Part shown: in pieces, positions 56,054 through 64,000 of the stretch
Position numbering within the stretch: the stretch's first letter is position 1
Layout of the letters: each line of letters opens with the position of its first letter
DNA from: Actinomycetota bacterium
GTDB taxonomy: Bacteria > Actinomycetota > Geothermincolia > Geothermincolales > RBG-13-55-18
Assembly (NCBI GenBank): GCA_014360645.1
Contig: JACIXD010000003.1
Span: 186,001 to 250,000, forward strand
Length of the DNA: 64,000 nucleotides
Direction: 5' to 3'
Translations under genes and position numbers: made by a program
Notes under the pieces: generated by a model
What the model was told of the DNA's origin: nothing
Database searches by the model: none
What the model saw: the letters and a program-made list of their open reading frames with translations, nothing else

Positions 56054-56235
56054 TTAGAGAATACAGGTTAAGCGAGGCACGCCGTCGGCGAGGGTCCGGG
56101 CGCCTCGGGAGCTCGCGACCAACGGGAAGCGCCGTGGCGGGCGGGCGCGCCGGCGGCGGGAGGTCGGTAATAGGGAAGGCGGCCCTGAGGGAGCCCAGAA
56201 AACAAGGTGAGCATGGAAAGGGGAGGTATGCAGAG

Positions 56236-57876
56236 ATGCCGGTAAAATACATCTTCGTGACCGGGGGCGTGTCGTCCTCGCTGGGCAAGGGGATCACCGC
56301 GGCATCCATCGGTAGGCTCCTCAAGGCGCGCGGCCTGAAGGTGACCATGCAGAAGATGGACCCCTACATCAACGTGGACCCGGGCACCATGAACCCCTTC
56401 CAGCACGGTGAGGTCTTCGTGACCGACGACGGCACCGAGACCGACCTCGACCTGGGCCATTACGAGCGTTTCGTGGACGAGCACCTGGGAAGGGAGAACA
56501 ACGTCACCACCGGCAGCGTGTACTGGTCCATAATCTCCCGCGAGCGCAAGGGAGAGTTCCTGGGGGGCACGGTGCAGGTCATCCCGCACGTGACCAACGA
56601 GATAAAGGAACGCATCCTACGCCTCACGCGCTCCAGCGAGGTTGACGTGGTGATCACCGAGATCGGGGGCACGGTAGGGGACATCGAGAGCCTGCCCTAC
56701 CTGGAGGCCATCCGCCAGTTCAAGAAGGACGTGGGTCCGGAGAACGTCATGTACATCCACGTCAGCCTGGTCCCGTACCTGGAGACCACCAGGGAGATGA
56801 AGACCAAGCCCACCCAGCACAGCGTGAAGGAGCTCCGCTCCATGGGCATCCAGCCCGACGCCATCGTGTGCCGCTCCAAGGAGCCCATCGGCATGGACCT
56901 CAAGGACAAGATATCCCTCCTCTGCGACATCGACATCGAGGGCGTGATCTCCGCGCCCACCGCCGACTGCATCTACGAGGTGCCGCTCCTGCTGCAGGCG
57001 GAGGGACTGGGGGATTACGTGGCCAGGCACCTGGGCCTGGAGGGGCACGAGGAGGACCTCACGGAGTGGCAGGAGATGGTGCGCCGGATAAAGTCCGCCA
57101 CCGAGAGGGTGAGGATCGGGGTGGTGGGGAAATACGTGGACCTCTCCGACGCCTACCTCTCCATCATCGAGAGCTTGCAGCACGGCGGCTACGCCCACGG
57201 CGCCAGGGTGGACATCGCCTGGATCGCCTCCGACGACATCTCGCGCGAGAACGTTGACGGGCTGCTGGCGGACCTTGACGGCATCCTCATCCCCGGGGGC
57301 TTCGGGGTGCGCGGCGTGGACGGCAAGGTGGAGGCCATACGTTACGCGCGGGAGAACAAGGTGCCCTTCCTGGGCATCTGCCTGGGGCTGCAGTGCGCGG
57401 TCATCGAGGCGGCAAGGAACCTGTGCGGCCTGGAGAAGGCCAACAGCTCGGAGTTCGACCCCGCCACCCCCCACCCGGTCATCGACCTCCTCCCCAGCCA
57501 GCGCGACGTGGACGAGATGGGGGGGACCATGCGCCTGGGACTCTATCCCTGCAAGCTGGAGGAGGGCACCCTGGCGCACTCCTGCTACGGCGAGGAGGTC
57601 ATCTACGAGCGTCACCGCCACCGCTACGAGGTCAACAACCATTACCGCAGCCAGCTCCAGGAGGCAGGGGTCGTCTTCTCCGGCCTCTCTCCAGACGGCA
57701 GGCTGGTGGAGATCATCGAGCGCCGGGATCACCCCTGGTTCCTGGCCGGGCAGTTCCACCCCGAGTTCAAGTCCCGCCCCAACCGGCCTCACCCCCTTTT
57801 CAGGGACTTCGTGGGGGCTGCCCTGGGGCGAAGGTCAGCGGCGGAGGAGACCCCCAACCTTAAGGTGGTGGGATGA
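56236..57876 (+). CDS. pyrG: CTP synthase
   Basis: 546 residues. It converts UTP to CTP with ATP and glutamine. The N-terminal amidoligase domain begins [19 protein letters not shown], and [20 protein letters not shown] follows. The C-terminal glutamine amidotransferase has the catalytic Cys in [11 protein letters not shown] and the His/Glu in [12 protein letters not shown] 56236 lies 6 nt after GGGAGGTATG; an in-frame extension upstream is not family-like. It follows a promoter and a terminator-type leader. It is the first gene of a plus-strand run to xer. Confidence 0.97.
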   Translation: MPVKYIFVTGGVSSSLGKGITAASIGRLLKARGLKVTMQKMDPYINVDPGTMNPFQHGEVFVTDDGTETDLDLGHYERFVDEHLGRENNVTTGSVYWSIISRERKGEFLGGTVQVIPHVTNEIKERILRLTRSSEVDVVITEIGGTVGDIESLPYLEAIRQFKKDVGPENVMYIHVSLVPYLETTREMKTKPTQHSVKELRSMGIQPDAIVCRSKEPIGMDLKDKISLLCDIDIEGVISAPTADCIYEVPLLLQAEGLGDYVARHLGLEGHEEDLTEWQEMVRRIKSATERVRIGVVGKYVDLSDAYLSIIESLQHGGYAHGARVDIAWIASDDISRENVDGLLADLDGILIPGGFGVRGVDGKVEAIRYARENKVPFLGICLGLQCAVIEAARNLCGLEKANSSEFDPATPHPVIDLLPSQRDVDEMGGTMRLGLYPCKLEEGTLAHSCYGEEVIYERHRHRYEVNNHYRSQLQEAGVVFSGLSPDGRLVEIIERRDHPWFLAGQFHPEFKSRPNRPHPLFRDFVGAALGRRSAAEETPNLKVVG

Positions 57877-58081
57877 TCCGCGCCGGGCGGGAGACAGGCA
57901 GCGTCGGAGGGGAAAGAGACCGGGTTTTCACGGGGAAGGCTGGCTTGGGGAGGTTGATACCGGCCAAAGGCGGCCGTGAGGACCGTTCACCCCGGACCGA
58001 TGGGGATATCCGGGTATGGACACCTTTTTTCCTGGCACAAAGACCAGGTGAGATCGCAGGGGACAAAGGGAGGCAGGGGAC

Positions 58082-59203
58082 ATGGAAAGGGCGCTGAAGA
58101 CCTTCCTGGAGTTGGCGGCCATCGACAGCGAGACCTACCACGAGGGGGAACTGGCGGCGTACGTGATGCGCACGGCGCGCGAGGCCGGCTTCGAGCCCTA
58201 TATGGACAACGCGGGCAAGGCGGTGGGGGGCGAGGCGGGCAATCTCTATATAAACCTGCCGTCGCGAGGCGTGGAGGCGCCGCCGGTCATCTTCTGCGCC
58301 CACATGGATACCGTGTCGCCGGGGAAGGGAGTGCGGCCGGTGCTCAAAGAGGAAAGGGTCATCTCCGGCGGTAACACCATCCTGGGGGCGGACTGCAAGG
58401 CGGGGGTGGCCGCCATCCTGGAGCTCATGCTCCTGTCGGCGGAGGGCAGGCTGCGGCATGGACCTCTGGAACTGGTGCTCACGGTGGCGGAGGAGAAGCA
58501 GCTGCAGGGGGTGCGGCACCTGGAATGGGAGCGGCTGAAGTCGCGCCACGCCTTCGTGCTCGACGGCGAGGGGGGCGTGGGTAGCATCATCAACGCCTCT
58601 CCCACCCAGGACAACCTGGAGTTCGTCTTCCACGGCAGGGCGGCGCACGCGGGAGTGGAGCCGGAGAAGGGGAAGAACGCCATCTTCGGGGCGGCGTGGG
58701 CCATAAGCCTCATGCGCCTGGGGCGCTTAGACAGCGAGACCACCGCCAACATCGGCATCATCCGGGGCGGACGGGCGGTGAACATCGTCCCCGACCGAGT
58801 GGTGGCGGAGGGAGAGGTGCGCTCCCACGACCTGGGGAAGCTGGACGAGCAGAGGAAGTCCATGGTGCGGGCGGCGCTGGAGGCGGAGGGAGCGGTGGGC
58901 GTCGGCGTGGAGGTCAAGGTGGAGCGCGCCTACGACGGCTACCGCATCGACGCAGACGACCCCCTGGTGCTGCTGGCCAAAGAGGCGGGAAAAGCCATGG
59001 GGATGAGGATGGAGCTCAGGCCCTCCGGCGGCGGCAGCGACGCCAACTTCCTCAATGCCGCGGGTATCAGGGCGCTGGTACTGGGCATGGGCGCGAGGGA
59101 GCCGCATACCACCCATGAATACCTGGAGACGCGCGACCTCTCCAGGCTGGTGAGGCTGTGCTCGGAGATAGCGGCCGCGGCCGGCAGGTTGAGGACGGCA
59201 TGA
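58082..59203 (+). CDS. M20-family peptidase (PepT-like aminopeptidase)
   Basis: 373 residues. Zinc ligands and catalytic residues are seen in FCAHMDTVSPG (His/Asp), LGADCKAGVAAILEL (Asp) and VAEEKQLQG (catalytic Glu and ligand). The dimerisation domain occupies about residues 175-290 and the C-terminal PHTTHEYLE ends the active site. The family removes N-terminal residues from small peptides (tripeptide aminopeptidase PepT type). ATG 58082 follows AAAGGGAGGCAGGGG. The 204-bp gap from pyrG contains no gene. Substrate range is inferred. Confidence 0.9.
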   Translation: MERALKTFLELAAIDSETYHEGELAAYVMRTAREAGFEPYMDNAGKAVGGEAGNLYINLPSRGVEAPPVIFCAHMDTVSPGKGVRPVLKEERVISGGNTILGADCKAGVAAILELMLLSAEGRLRHGPLELVLTVAEEKQLQGVRHLEWERLKSRHAFVLDGEGGVGSIINASPTQDNLEFVFHGRAAHAGVEPEKGKNAIFGAAWAISLMRLGRLDSETTANIGIIRGGRAVNIVPDRVVAEGEVRSHDLGKLDEQRKSMVRAALEAEGAVGVGVEVKVERAYDGYRIDADDPLVLLAKEAGKAMGMRMELRPSGGGSDANFLNAAGIRALVLGMGAREPHTTHEYLETRDLSRLVRLCSEIAAAAGRLRTA

Positions 59204-59219
59204 AGAGGGATGGGCGGGG

Positions 59220-59804
59220 ATGAAAGAGGCGCGCGAGGAGACCCTGGAGAGAAGGACCGTCTTCGAGGGGAAGGTGGTCAGGTTGTACCTGGACCGCGTG
59301 CTGCTGCCGGACGGCAGAGAGGCGGAGCGGGAGGTGGTGCTGCACCGCGGGGCGGTGGGCATGGTGGCGCTGGACGGCGAGGGTCACGTGTTCCTGGTGA
59401 GGCAGTACCGGCACGCTCCCGGGGAGCACCTGGTGGAGATACCCGCCGGCAAGCTCGACGCGGGGGAGGATCCCCTGGAATGCGCACGGCGGGAGCTGCA
59501 GGAGGAAGTGGGGTGCGCGGCGGAGAGCTGGCATCTGCTGGCGTCCTTTTACACCTCGCCGGGATTCAGCGACGAGGTGCTGCATCTCTACCTGGCGCGC
59601 GGGCTGACCCGCGGGGAGGCGGCGCCGGACGAGGACGAGTTTCTGGAGGTCATGCGCGTCCCCCTGGAGGACGCCCTGGCCATGGTGGCGAGGGGAGAGA
59701 TAAGGGACTCCAAGACGGTCGCGGGAATCGCGCTGGCCTCCCTGTATCTGGCCGGTTCATATCCTCCGGGCGGCGAGGGGGACGAAGGAGGTGAGGGAGC
59801 GTGA
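59220..59804 (+). CDS. NUDIX hydrolase (ADP-ribose pyrophosphatase-like)
   Basis: 194 residues. The NUDIX box GKLDAGEDPLECARRELQEEVGC (residues 77-99, only part quoted) contains the RELQEEVG core. The N-terminal strand swap (EETLERRTVFEGKVVRLYLD) and RQYRHAPGEHLVEIPAG are those of ADP-ribose pyrophosphatases (NudF/YqkG type). It hydrolyses ADP-ribose to AMP and ribose-5-phosphate. ATG 59220 is 17 nt after the peptidase gene, and its TGA overlaps the ald start. Confidence 0.92.
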   Translation: MKEAREETLERRTVFEGKVVRLYLDRVLLPDGREAEREVVLHRGAVGMVALDGEGHVFLVRQYRHAPGEHLVEIPAGKLDAGEDPLECARRELQEEVGCAAESWHLLASFYTSPGFSDEVLHLYLARGLTRGEAAPDEDEFLEVMRVPLEDALAMVARGEIRDSKTVAGIALASLYLAGSYPPGGEGDEGGEGA

Positions 59805-60949
59805 TCGTCGGGGTGCCACGGGAGATCCTGGACCAGGAATATCGCGTGGCCCTCACCCCCCAGGGAGCACACGAGCTCTGTGCCGAGGGTCACCGGGTAC
59901 TGGTGGAGGAGGGGGCCGGGGAGGGCTCGAGCATCTCCGACCAGGATTACCGGCGGGCGGGAGCGGTGCTGGTGCCGGGAGCGGAGGACGTCTACGGGGA
60001 GAGCGAGCTCATCCTCAAGGTCAAGGAACCCCAGCCGCACGAATATCCCCTCTTGAAGGAGGGGCTCATCATCTTCACCTTCCTCCACCTGGCGGCCCAC
60101 CGCGAGCTCACCGAGGAACTCATGCGCCGGAGGGTGGCCGCCGTGGCCTACGAGACGGTGCAACGCCCTGACGGCAGCCTGCCGCTGCTGGCCCCCATGA
60201 GCGAGGTGGCGGGACGCATGGCGCCCCAGGTGGGGGCGCATTACTTGGAGAAGATGAACGGAGGCCGGGGCCTGCTGCTGGGAGGGGCCACGGGGGTCCC
60301 CCCGGCGAACGTGGTCATCCTGGGGGCGGGCATCGTGGGCTCGCATTCCGCCATCCTGGCCACGGGCATGGACGCCCACGTCATCGTCATGGACAAGGCC
60401 CTCGACCGCCTGAGGTACCTGGAGCATATCCTGCACGGCCGCATAACCACCATGGTCTCCAACAAGATGAACGTGAGGGAGATGGTCCGCGACGCCGACC
60501 TGGTCATCGGGGCGGTGCTCATCCCCGGCGCCCGCGTACCGGTGCTGGTGGACGAGGAGACGGTGAAGGACATGCGCCCGGGGTCGGTGGTGGTGGACAT
60601 CGACATCGACCAGGGAGGGTGCATCACCACCGCGCGACCCACCACCCATTCCAGCCCGGTATACGAGGAATACGGGGTGCTGCACTACTGCGTGGGGAAC
60701 ATCCCGGGCATCGTTCCCCGCACCTCCACCTTCGCCCTCACCAACGTCACCTTACCCTACGTGCAGGAGATCGCGGGCCTGGGGCTCACGGAGGCGGCGA
60801 GGCGGGATCCCAGCCTGGCCGCGGGCATCAACGTCATCGAGGGGAGGGTGACATCGAGGCCGGTGGCGGAAGCCCACGGGATGGAATACGAGAGGCTGGA
60901 GCACGTCCTGCCCATCGGGCTGCCGGGGGAACGCTTCTTCGGCGTGTGA
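59801..60949 (+). CDS. ald: Alanine dehydrogenase
   Basis: 382 residues. It interconverts alanine and pyruvate plus ammonia with NAD(H). VGVPREILDQEYRVALTPQG begins the family, LKVKEPQPHEYPLL contains the substrate Lys region, the NAD motif is VVILGAGIVGSHSAILATG, and VVVDIDIDQGGCITTARPTT with HYCVGNIPGIVPRTSTFALT are the signature end. Length is about 10 residues longer than most. GTG 59801 overlaps the NUDIX stop by 4 nt. It shares an operon with the peptidase and NUDIX genes, suggesting peptide and amino-acid catabolism. Confidence 0.95.
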   Translation: MIVGVPREILDQEYRVALTPQGAHELCAEGHRVLVEEGAGEGSSISDQDYRRAGAVLVPGAEDVYGESELILKVKEPQPHEYPLLKEGLIIFTFLHLAAHRELTEELMRRRVAAVAYETVQRPDGSLPLLAPMSEVAGRMAPQVGAHYLEKMNGGRGLLLGGATGVPPANVVILGAGIVGSHSAILATGMDAHVIVMDKALDRLRYLEHILHGRITTMVSNKMNVREMVRDADLVIGAVLIPGARVPVLVDEETVKDMRPGSVVVDIDIDQGGCITTARPTTHSSPVYEEYGVLHYCVGNIPGIVPRTSTFALTNVTLPYVQEIAGLGLTEAARRDPSLAAGINVIEGRVTSRPVAEAHGMEYERLEHVLPIGLPGERFFGV

Positions 60950-60954
60950 GGGCC

Positions 60955-61899
60955 ATGGACGACCGGCATCCGCGGGAGGGGGAAGGCGGAGCCGCGCACG
61001 GAGGCTCCTGGGAATCGCTGCTCTCGGAATACCTGGTCTTCATCGGGGTGGAGCGCGGCCTGTCGCCTCGCACCGTGGAGGCATACCGCAGGGACCTGGA
61101 GAGGTGGATCGCCTTCGCGTCCGCCAGGGGCAGGGGCTCGCCGGGGGAGGTGGAGAGGGAGGACATCACCGCCTTCCTGGAGACCCTGCACGCGCGAGGG
61201 CTCTCTGCGCGGTCGGTGGCGAGGGCGGTGGCGAGCCTGCGGGGCTTCCAGCGCTTTCTGCTCGAGGAAGGGGAGGCACCGGGATATCCCGCGGCCGCGG
61301 ATCTCGAGGCGCCCAGGCATGTCCGCCCCCTGCCCCGGGTGCTGACGCGCGAGGAGGCCGCCAGGCTCCTTGAACAGCCCATCCCCCGCGACCCCGCGGG
61401 CTTGCGCGACAGGGCCATCCTGGAGACCCTCTACGGCACCGGCATCCGCGTATCCGAGCTCACCGGCCTGGATCTTGAGGACCTAGACCTGGGGGAGAGG
61501 GAGATGCGCGTCCTGGGCAAGGGGGCGCGGGAGCGGGTGGTGCCGGTGGGGGAGTCCGCCGCCGCCGCCATCCGGGATTACCTCGCGCACGGGCGCCCCA
61601 GGCTTTCGCGCCGCCCCGGACAGCGGGCGTTGTTCCTGAACGCAAGGGGGGGAAGGCTGACGCGGCAGGGCGCCTGGGGGGTGGTGAGGAAATACGCCGC
61701 CCGGGTGGGCCTGGCGGAGCGCATGACCCCGCATACCCTGCGCCACAGCTACGCCACCCACCTGCTGGAGAGCGGGGCCGACCTAAGGCATATCCAGGAG
61801 CTCCTGGGACACGCCAGCGTGAGTACCACCCAGGTGTATACCCATGTCAGCAGGGCCAGGCTGCGGGAGGTCTATCTGAGGTCACACCCCCGCGCCTGA
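60955..61899 (+). CDS. Tyrosine recombinase XerC/XerD
   Basis: 314 residues. N-terminal SAM-like core-binding domain (about 18-105) and catalytic domain with Arg165 (GTGIRVSELTGLD), Lys189 (LGKGARERVVP), His260-Arg263 (HTLRHSYATHLL), His286 (GHASVSTTQ) and Tyr295. All active-site residues are present. XerC and XerD cannot be separated by sequence here. It resolves chromosome dimers at dif sites. ATG 60955 lies 5 nt after the ald stop; GTG 60946 is an alternative. It is the last gene of the ald run. Confidence 0.94.
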   Translation: MDDRHPREGEGGAAHGGSWESLLSEYLVFIGVERGLSPRTVEAYRRDLERWIAFASARGRGSPGEVEREDITAFLETLHARGLSARSVARAVASLRGFQRFLLEEGEAPGYPAAADLEAPRHVRPLPRVLTREEAARLLEQPIPRDPAGLRDRAILETLYGTGIRVSELTGLDLEDLDLGEREMRVLGKGARERVVPVGESAAAAIRDYLAHGRPRLSRRPGQRALFLNARGGRLTRQGAWGVVRKYAARVGLAERMTPHTLRHSYATHLLESGADLRHIQELLGHASVSTTQVYTHVSRARLREVYLRSHPRA

Positions 61900-62364
61900 G
61901 CCGCCGCCGTACCGCGTCCCGCGTTTCGGGCATCGATGGTCGTCGGGATTCCGTTCCGCGGCGCCCGCGGCGATCATCCCGGAGGCACGTGTTCGGCATT
62001 TTGGCGCTCCATATGTTATGAATATATGCGTGCGCAAGGAGAGCGAGGCGGCCGGCGAGCCCGAAGCCGGCGAGGGGATCCGAGGTTAGGGCACGAAGGA
62101 TTATGGGAATATTGCGAGTAAGCTATAGAAGGATACCGTCAGTTCCGAGGCCGTGAGGGCATGCGGCCTTATCAGCGACGAGCGTGAGGCGGAAAGGGAA
62201 GGAGACACCGGGTAGCGGCTACGGGAGGAGGCTCCTTTGACGGCGGCGCCGAAAACGGCCCCGCGGTATGATATGACCGGAAAAGAGAGACGGGTTTTGA
62301 TGATCGGGGAGGTGATGCGAGAAAAAAAGAAGTTGCGAAACCAAAAGGAAAGGAGGTGAAAGCG
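61900..62364 (+). other. 465-bp leader/intergenic region before the radical SAM gene
   Basis: A candidate promoter TTGGCG (62001-62006)-N16-TATATG (62023-62028) would give a leader of over 300 nt. The sequence contains GGCCGTGAGGGCATGCGGCC, a hairpin-capable stretch near 62150, and a purine-rich AAGGAAAGGAGGTG ribosome site directly before ATG 62365. No riboswitch class was recognised, and no CDS is supported. Confidence 0.4.
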
Positions 62365-63717
62365 ATGCCGGACGTGTCCGTGATCAGGGATTACGCGATC
62401 AAGAAGACCATCAACGGCTTAATCTTCGTTCTTCCCAACATCCCCGACGACAAACTGCTCTCCTTCGCGGAGAAATTCCTGGGGACGGTAAAATGGCCCG
62501 ACGGACAGGAGTTCCTGCGCTCGCTCATCCTGCAGGTGAAGAACCGCCTGCCGGAGCTGCACCGGAACGTGCGCCGGGGGGCCATCAACTTCCTCACCGA
62601 CGCCCTTTTCTATAAGGCGAGGGTGAGGGAGGCATACGAGAAGGAGCATGGATACAGCCCGCCCCTTTTGCTGGTCATCAGCCCCACCATGCGCTGCAAC
62701 CTCAAGTGCGTGGGCTGCTACGCGGGCATGTACTCCAAAAAGGACGACCTGCCGGTGCAGGTACTCGATCGCGTGCTCACCGAGGCCAAGGAGATGGGTA
62801 TATACTTCATCGTCATCTCGGGAGGCGAGCCCTTCTCCTATAAGCCACTGATGAGCATGTTCGAGAAGCACCGCGATGTCACTTTCCAGGTCTACACCAA
62901 CGGCACCCTCATAGACCGCGAGCTGGCGGGAAAGATCGCCGACCTGGGCAACGTCATCCCCTGCATATCCGTGGAGGGCTATGGGGAGGAGACGGACGCC
63001 AGGAGGGGCAAGGGAGTATACGACAAGGTGCTGCAGGCCATGGATAACCTGAAGGAGGCGAGGGCCCTTTACGGCTTCTCGGCCACCGTCACACGCTTCA
63101 ATTCCGACCTGCTCACCAGCGAGGACTTCGTGGACTACTACATGGAGGAGAAGGGCTGCTTCATCGGTTGGTACTTCCAGTACATGCCCATCGGCACCCG
63201 CCCCTCCCTGGAGCTCATGACCACCCCGGAGCAGCGCATCCAGCGCCTGGAGCGCGTCACGCGCATGCGCAAGGAGAAGCGGGCGCTCATCTCCGATTTC
63301 TGGTGCGACGGGCCTCTCGTGGGGGGGTGCCTGGCGGCGGGTCGCCAGTACCTGCATATCAACCAGAACGGGGACGTGGAGCCCTGCGTCTTCGTGCATT
63401 TCGCGGTGGACAACATCAAGGAGAAATCCCTCTCCGAGGTGTTGGAGTCGGATTTCTTCCGCTCCATCCGCGAGCGCGCTCCCTACCATCCCAACCTCCT
63501 GCGCCCCTGTATGGTCATAGACCATCCCTACGTGCTCAGGGAATGCGTGGAGAGGTGCGGAGCCCGTCCCACCCATCCCGAGGCGGAGGGCATCATCACC
63601 GATCTCGCACCCGACCTCGACCGCTATGGGGAGGAGTACGGGCGCCTCGCTGACCCCATCTGGGAGGAGCGCTACCAGGAGACGGCGGTGGAGGTGAGGC
63701 GCCTCCATACCGCGTGA
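62365..63717 (+). CDS. Radical SAM protein with SPASM-like C-terminal cysteines
   Basis: 450 residues. The cluster motif CNLKCVGCYA (Cys111, 115, 118) is followed by VISGGEPFSYKPLM and QVYTNGTLIDREL. C-terminal Cys (WCDGPLVGGC, VEPCVFVHF, LLRPCMVIDHP, LRECVERCG) form a SPASM/twitch-like auxiliary cluster region. An N-terminal helical extension of about 95 residues precedes the core (FAEKFLGTVKWPDGQEFLRS), as in some uncharacterised B12-independent enzymes. ATG 62365 is at ideal distance from GGAGGTG, making GTG 62356 unlikely. A rho-independent terminator follows at 63738. No peptide substrate gene was seen nearby. Confidence 0.88.
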   Translation: MPDVSVIRDYAIKKTINGLIFVLPNIPDDKLLSFAEKFLGTVKWPDGQEFLRSLILQVKNRLPELHRNVRRGAINFLTDALFYKARVREAYEKEHGYSPPLLLVISPTMRCNLKCVGCYAGMYSKKDDLPVQVLDRVLTEAKEMGIYFIVISGGEPFSYKPLMSMFEKHRDVTFQVYTNGTLIDRELAGKIADLGNVIPCISVEGYGEETDARRGKGVYDKVLQAMDNLKEARALYGFSATVTRFNSDLLTSEDFVDYYMEEKGCFIGWYFQYMPIGTRPSLELMTTPEQRIQRLERVTRMRKEKRALISDFWCDGPLVGGCLAAGRQYLHINQNGDVEPCVFVHFAVDNIKEKSLSEVLESDFFRSIRERAPYHPNLLRPCMVIDHPYVLRECVERCGARPTHPEAEGIITDLAPDLDRYGEEYGRLADPIWEERYQETAVEVRRLHTA

Positions 63718-63737
63718 AGAGGAAGCAGAGACATGAA

Positions 63738-63768
63738 AAGGAGGTCGCCTGCGGGCGGCCTTCTTTTT
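63738..63768 (+). terminator. Rho-independent terminator after the radical SAM gene
   Basis: AAGGAGGTCGCC-TGCG-GGCGGCCTTCTTTTT: an imperfect 9-10-bp stem followed by five Ts. It ends the transcript 20-50 nt after the stop. Confidence 0.8.
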
Positions 63769-63886
63769 GGGGTCAGGTCTTCGATCCATCATGCGCCGCG
63801 CCCCAAGAGCCCGGCCCCGAAGACCGGCAAGGAGCAGAGTATTCTCCGGGCAGGGGGAAGCCTGCAACCGCGTCCCCGGGAGCGCC

Positions 63887-64000
63887 CCGTCCTTTCTCGC
63901 CCCGACCGCGGAGCCGGGCTCGAGCCGAAGATGAGGGTTAAGGTCATCACTTCAATTGCGGCCGTCCGTTCTCGCCCCGACCATGGAGCCGGGCTCGAGC
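63887..64000 (+). repeat. Start of a 75-bp tandem repeat, cut by the window edge
   Basis: The stretch CCGTCC...TTCTCGCCCCGACC(GC/AT)GGAGCCGGGCTCGAGC at 63887-63926 recurs at 63962-64000, a period of 75 bp with a few mismatches. It continues beyond the window. The intervening 35 bases hold no gene. The rest of 63769-63886 is featureless. Confidence 0.7.

Noticed and set aside
61936-62121. Small ORF in the leader of the radical SAM gene
   Set aside because: No ribosome site and no conserved motif; it may belong to an untranslated leader.
62030-62300. A riboswitch (for example c-di-GMP or SAM type) in the radical SAM leader
   Set aside because: None of the conserved core motifs could be found, only generic hairpins.

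Overview
This 64 kb window is a high-GC bacterial chromosome segment with tightly packed, mostly plus-strand housekeeping and metabolic genes. Many genes start with TTG or GTG, behind strong GGAGG-type ribosome binding sites. The 16S/23S sequences, the arg and xseB-dxs-tlyA-nadK-recN gene orders and the families present suggest an uncultured actinobacterial lineage (Geothermincolia/OPB41-like). That placement is an inference; no database search was possible. No CRISPR array, tRNA, phage or insertion sequence was found.

Layout. 1-3.3 kb: end of an arginine cluster (argR fragment, argG, argH). 3.3-8.1 kb: DNA polymerase X with a 119-bp tandem repeat at its 3' end, a possible RemA-like protein, a NIF3-family protein and a TPR protein. 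8.2-12.2 kb: a class A penicillin-binding protein with two PASTA domains (minus strand), then tyrS with its 5' end tandemly duplicated. 12.2-18.9 kb: rRNA genes, where 16S has its own terminator and a membrane-protein gene lies between 16S and 23S-5S. 18.9-28.8 kb: DUF2892, TPR, crotonase, FmdB-type zinc ribbon, a B12/radical SAM gene with a 208-bp tandem repeat at its 3' end, MerR, DUF1015, a MerR-TetR fusion regulator and an ATC-hydrolase-like protein. 29.2-32.5 kb: a four-gene flavin/iron-sulfur amine oxidoreductase operon. 32.7-39.2 kb: second B12/radical SAM enzyme, zinc-ribbon membrane protein, TPR, HAD phosphatase, methyltransferase, rhomboid protease and an M23 murein hydrolase. 39.7-46.6 kb: ABC-2 transporter; phenylacetate-CoA-ligase-like/ACT/YjbQ genes; a membrane protein lacking a normal start codon; a degenerate M28 peptidase. 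46.9-52.4 kb: xseB-like, dxs, tlyA, nadK, recN. 52.5-55.7 kb: zinc-type ABC transporter. 55.9-61.9 kb: pyrG behind an apparent attenuator, M20 peptidase, NUDIX, alanine dehydrogenase, XerC/D recombinase. 62.4-63.7 kb: radical SAM/SPASM-like protein, then the start of a further repeat.

The most unusual features are the uncoupled 16S and 23S units with a gene between them; the tandem duplications placed exactly at gene ends (polX 3', tyrS 5', radical SAM 3'), one of which creates a short leader ORF ending 8 nt before tyrS; the MerR-TetR fusion; and a recurring extended -10 promoter of the form TGCTANNNT, usually without a recognisable -35 box.
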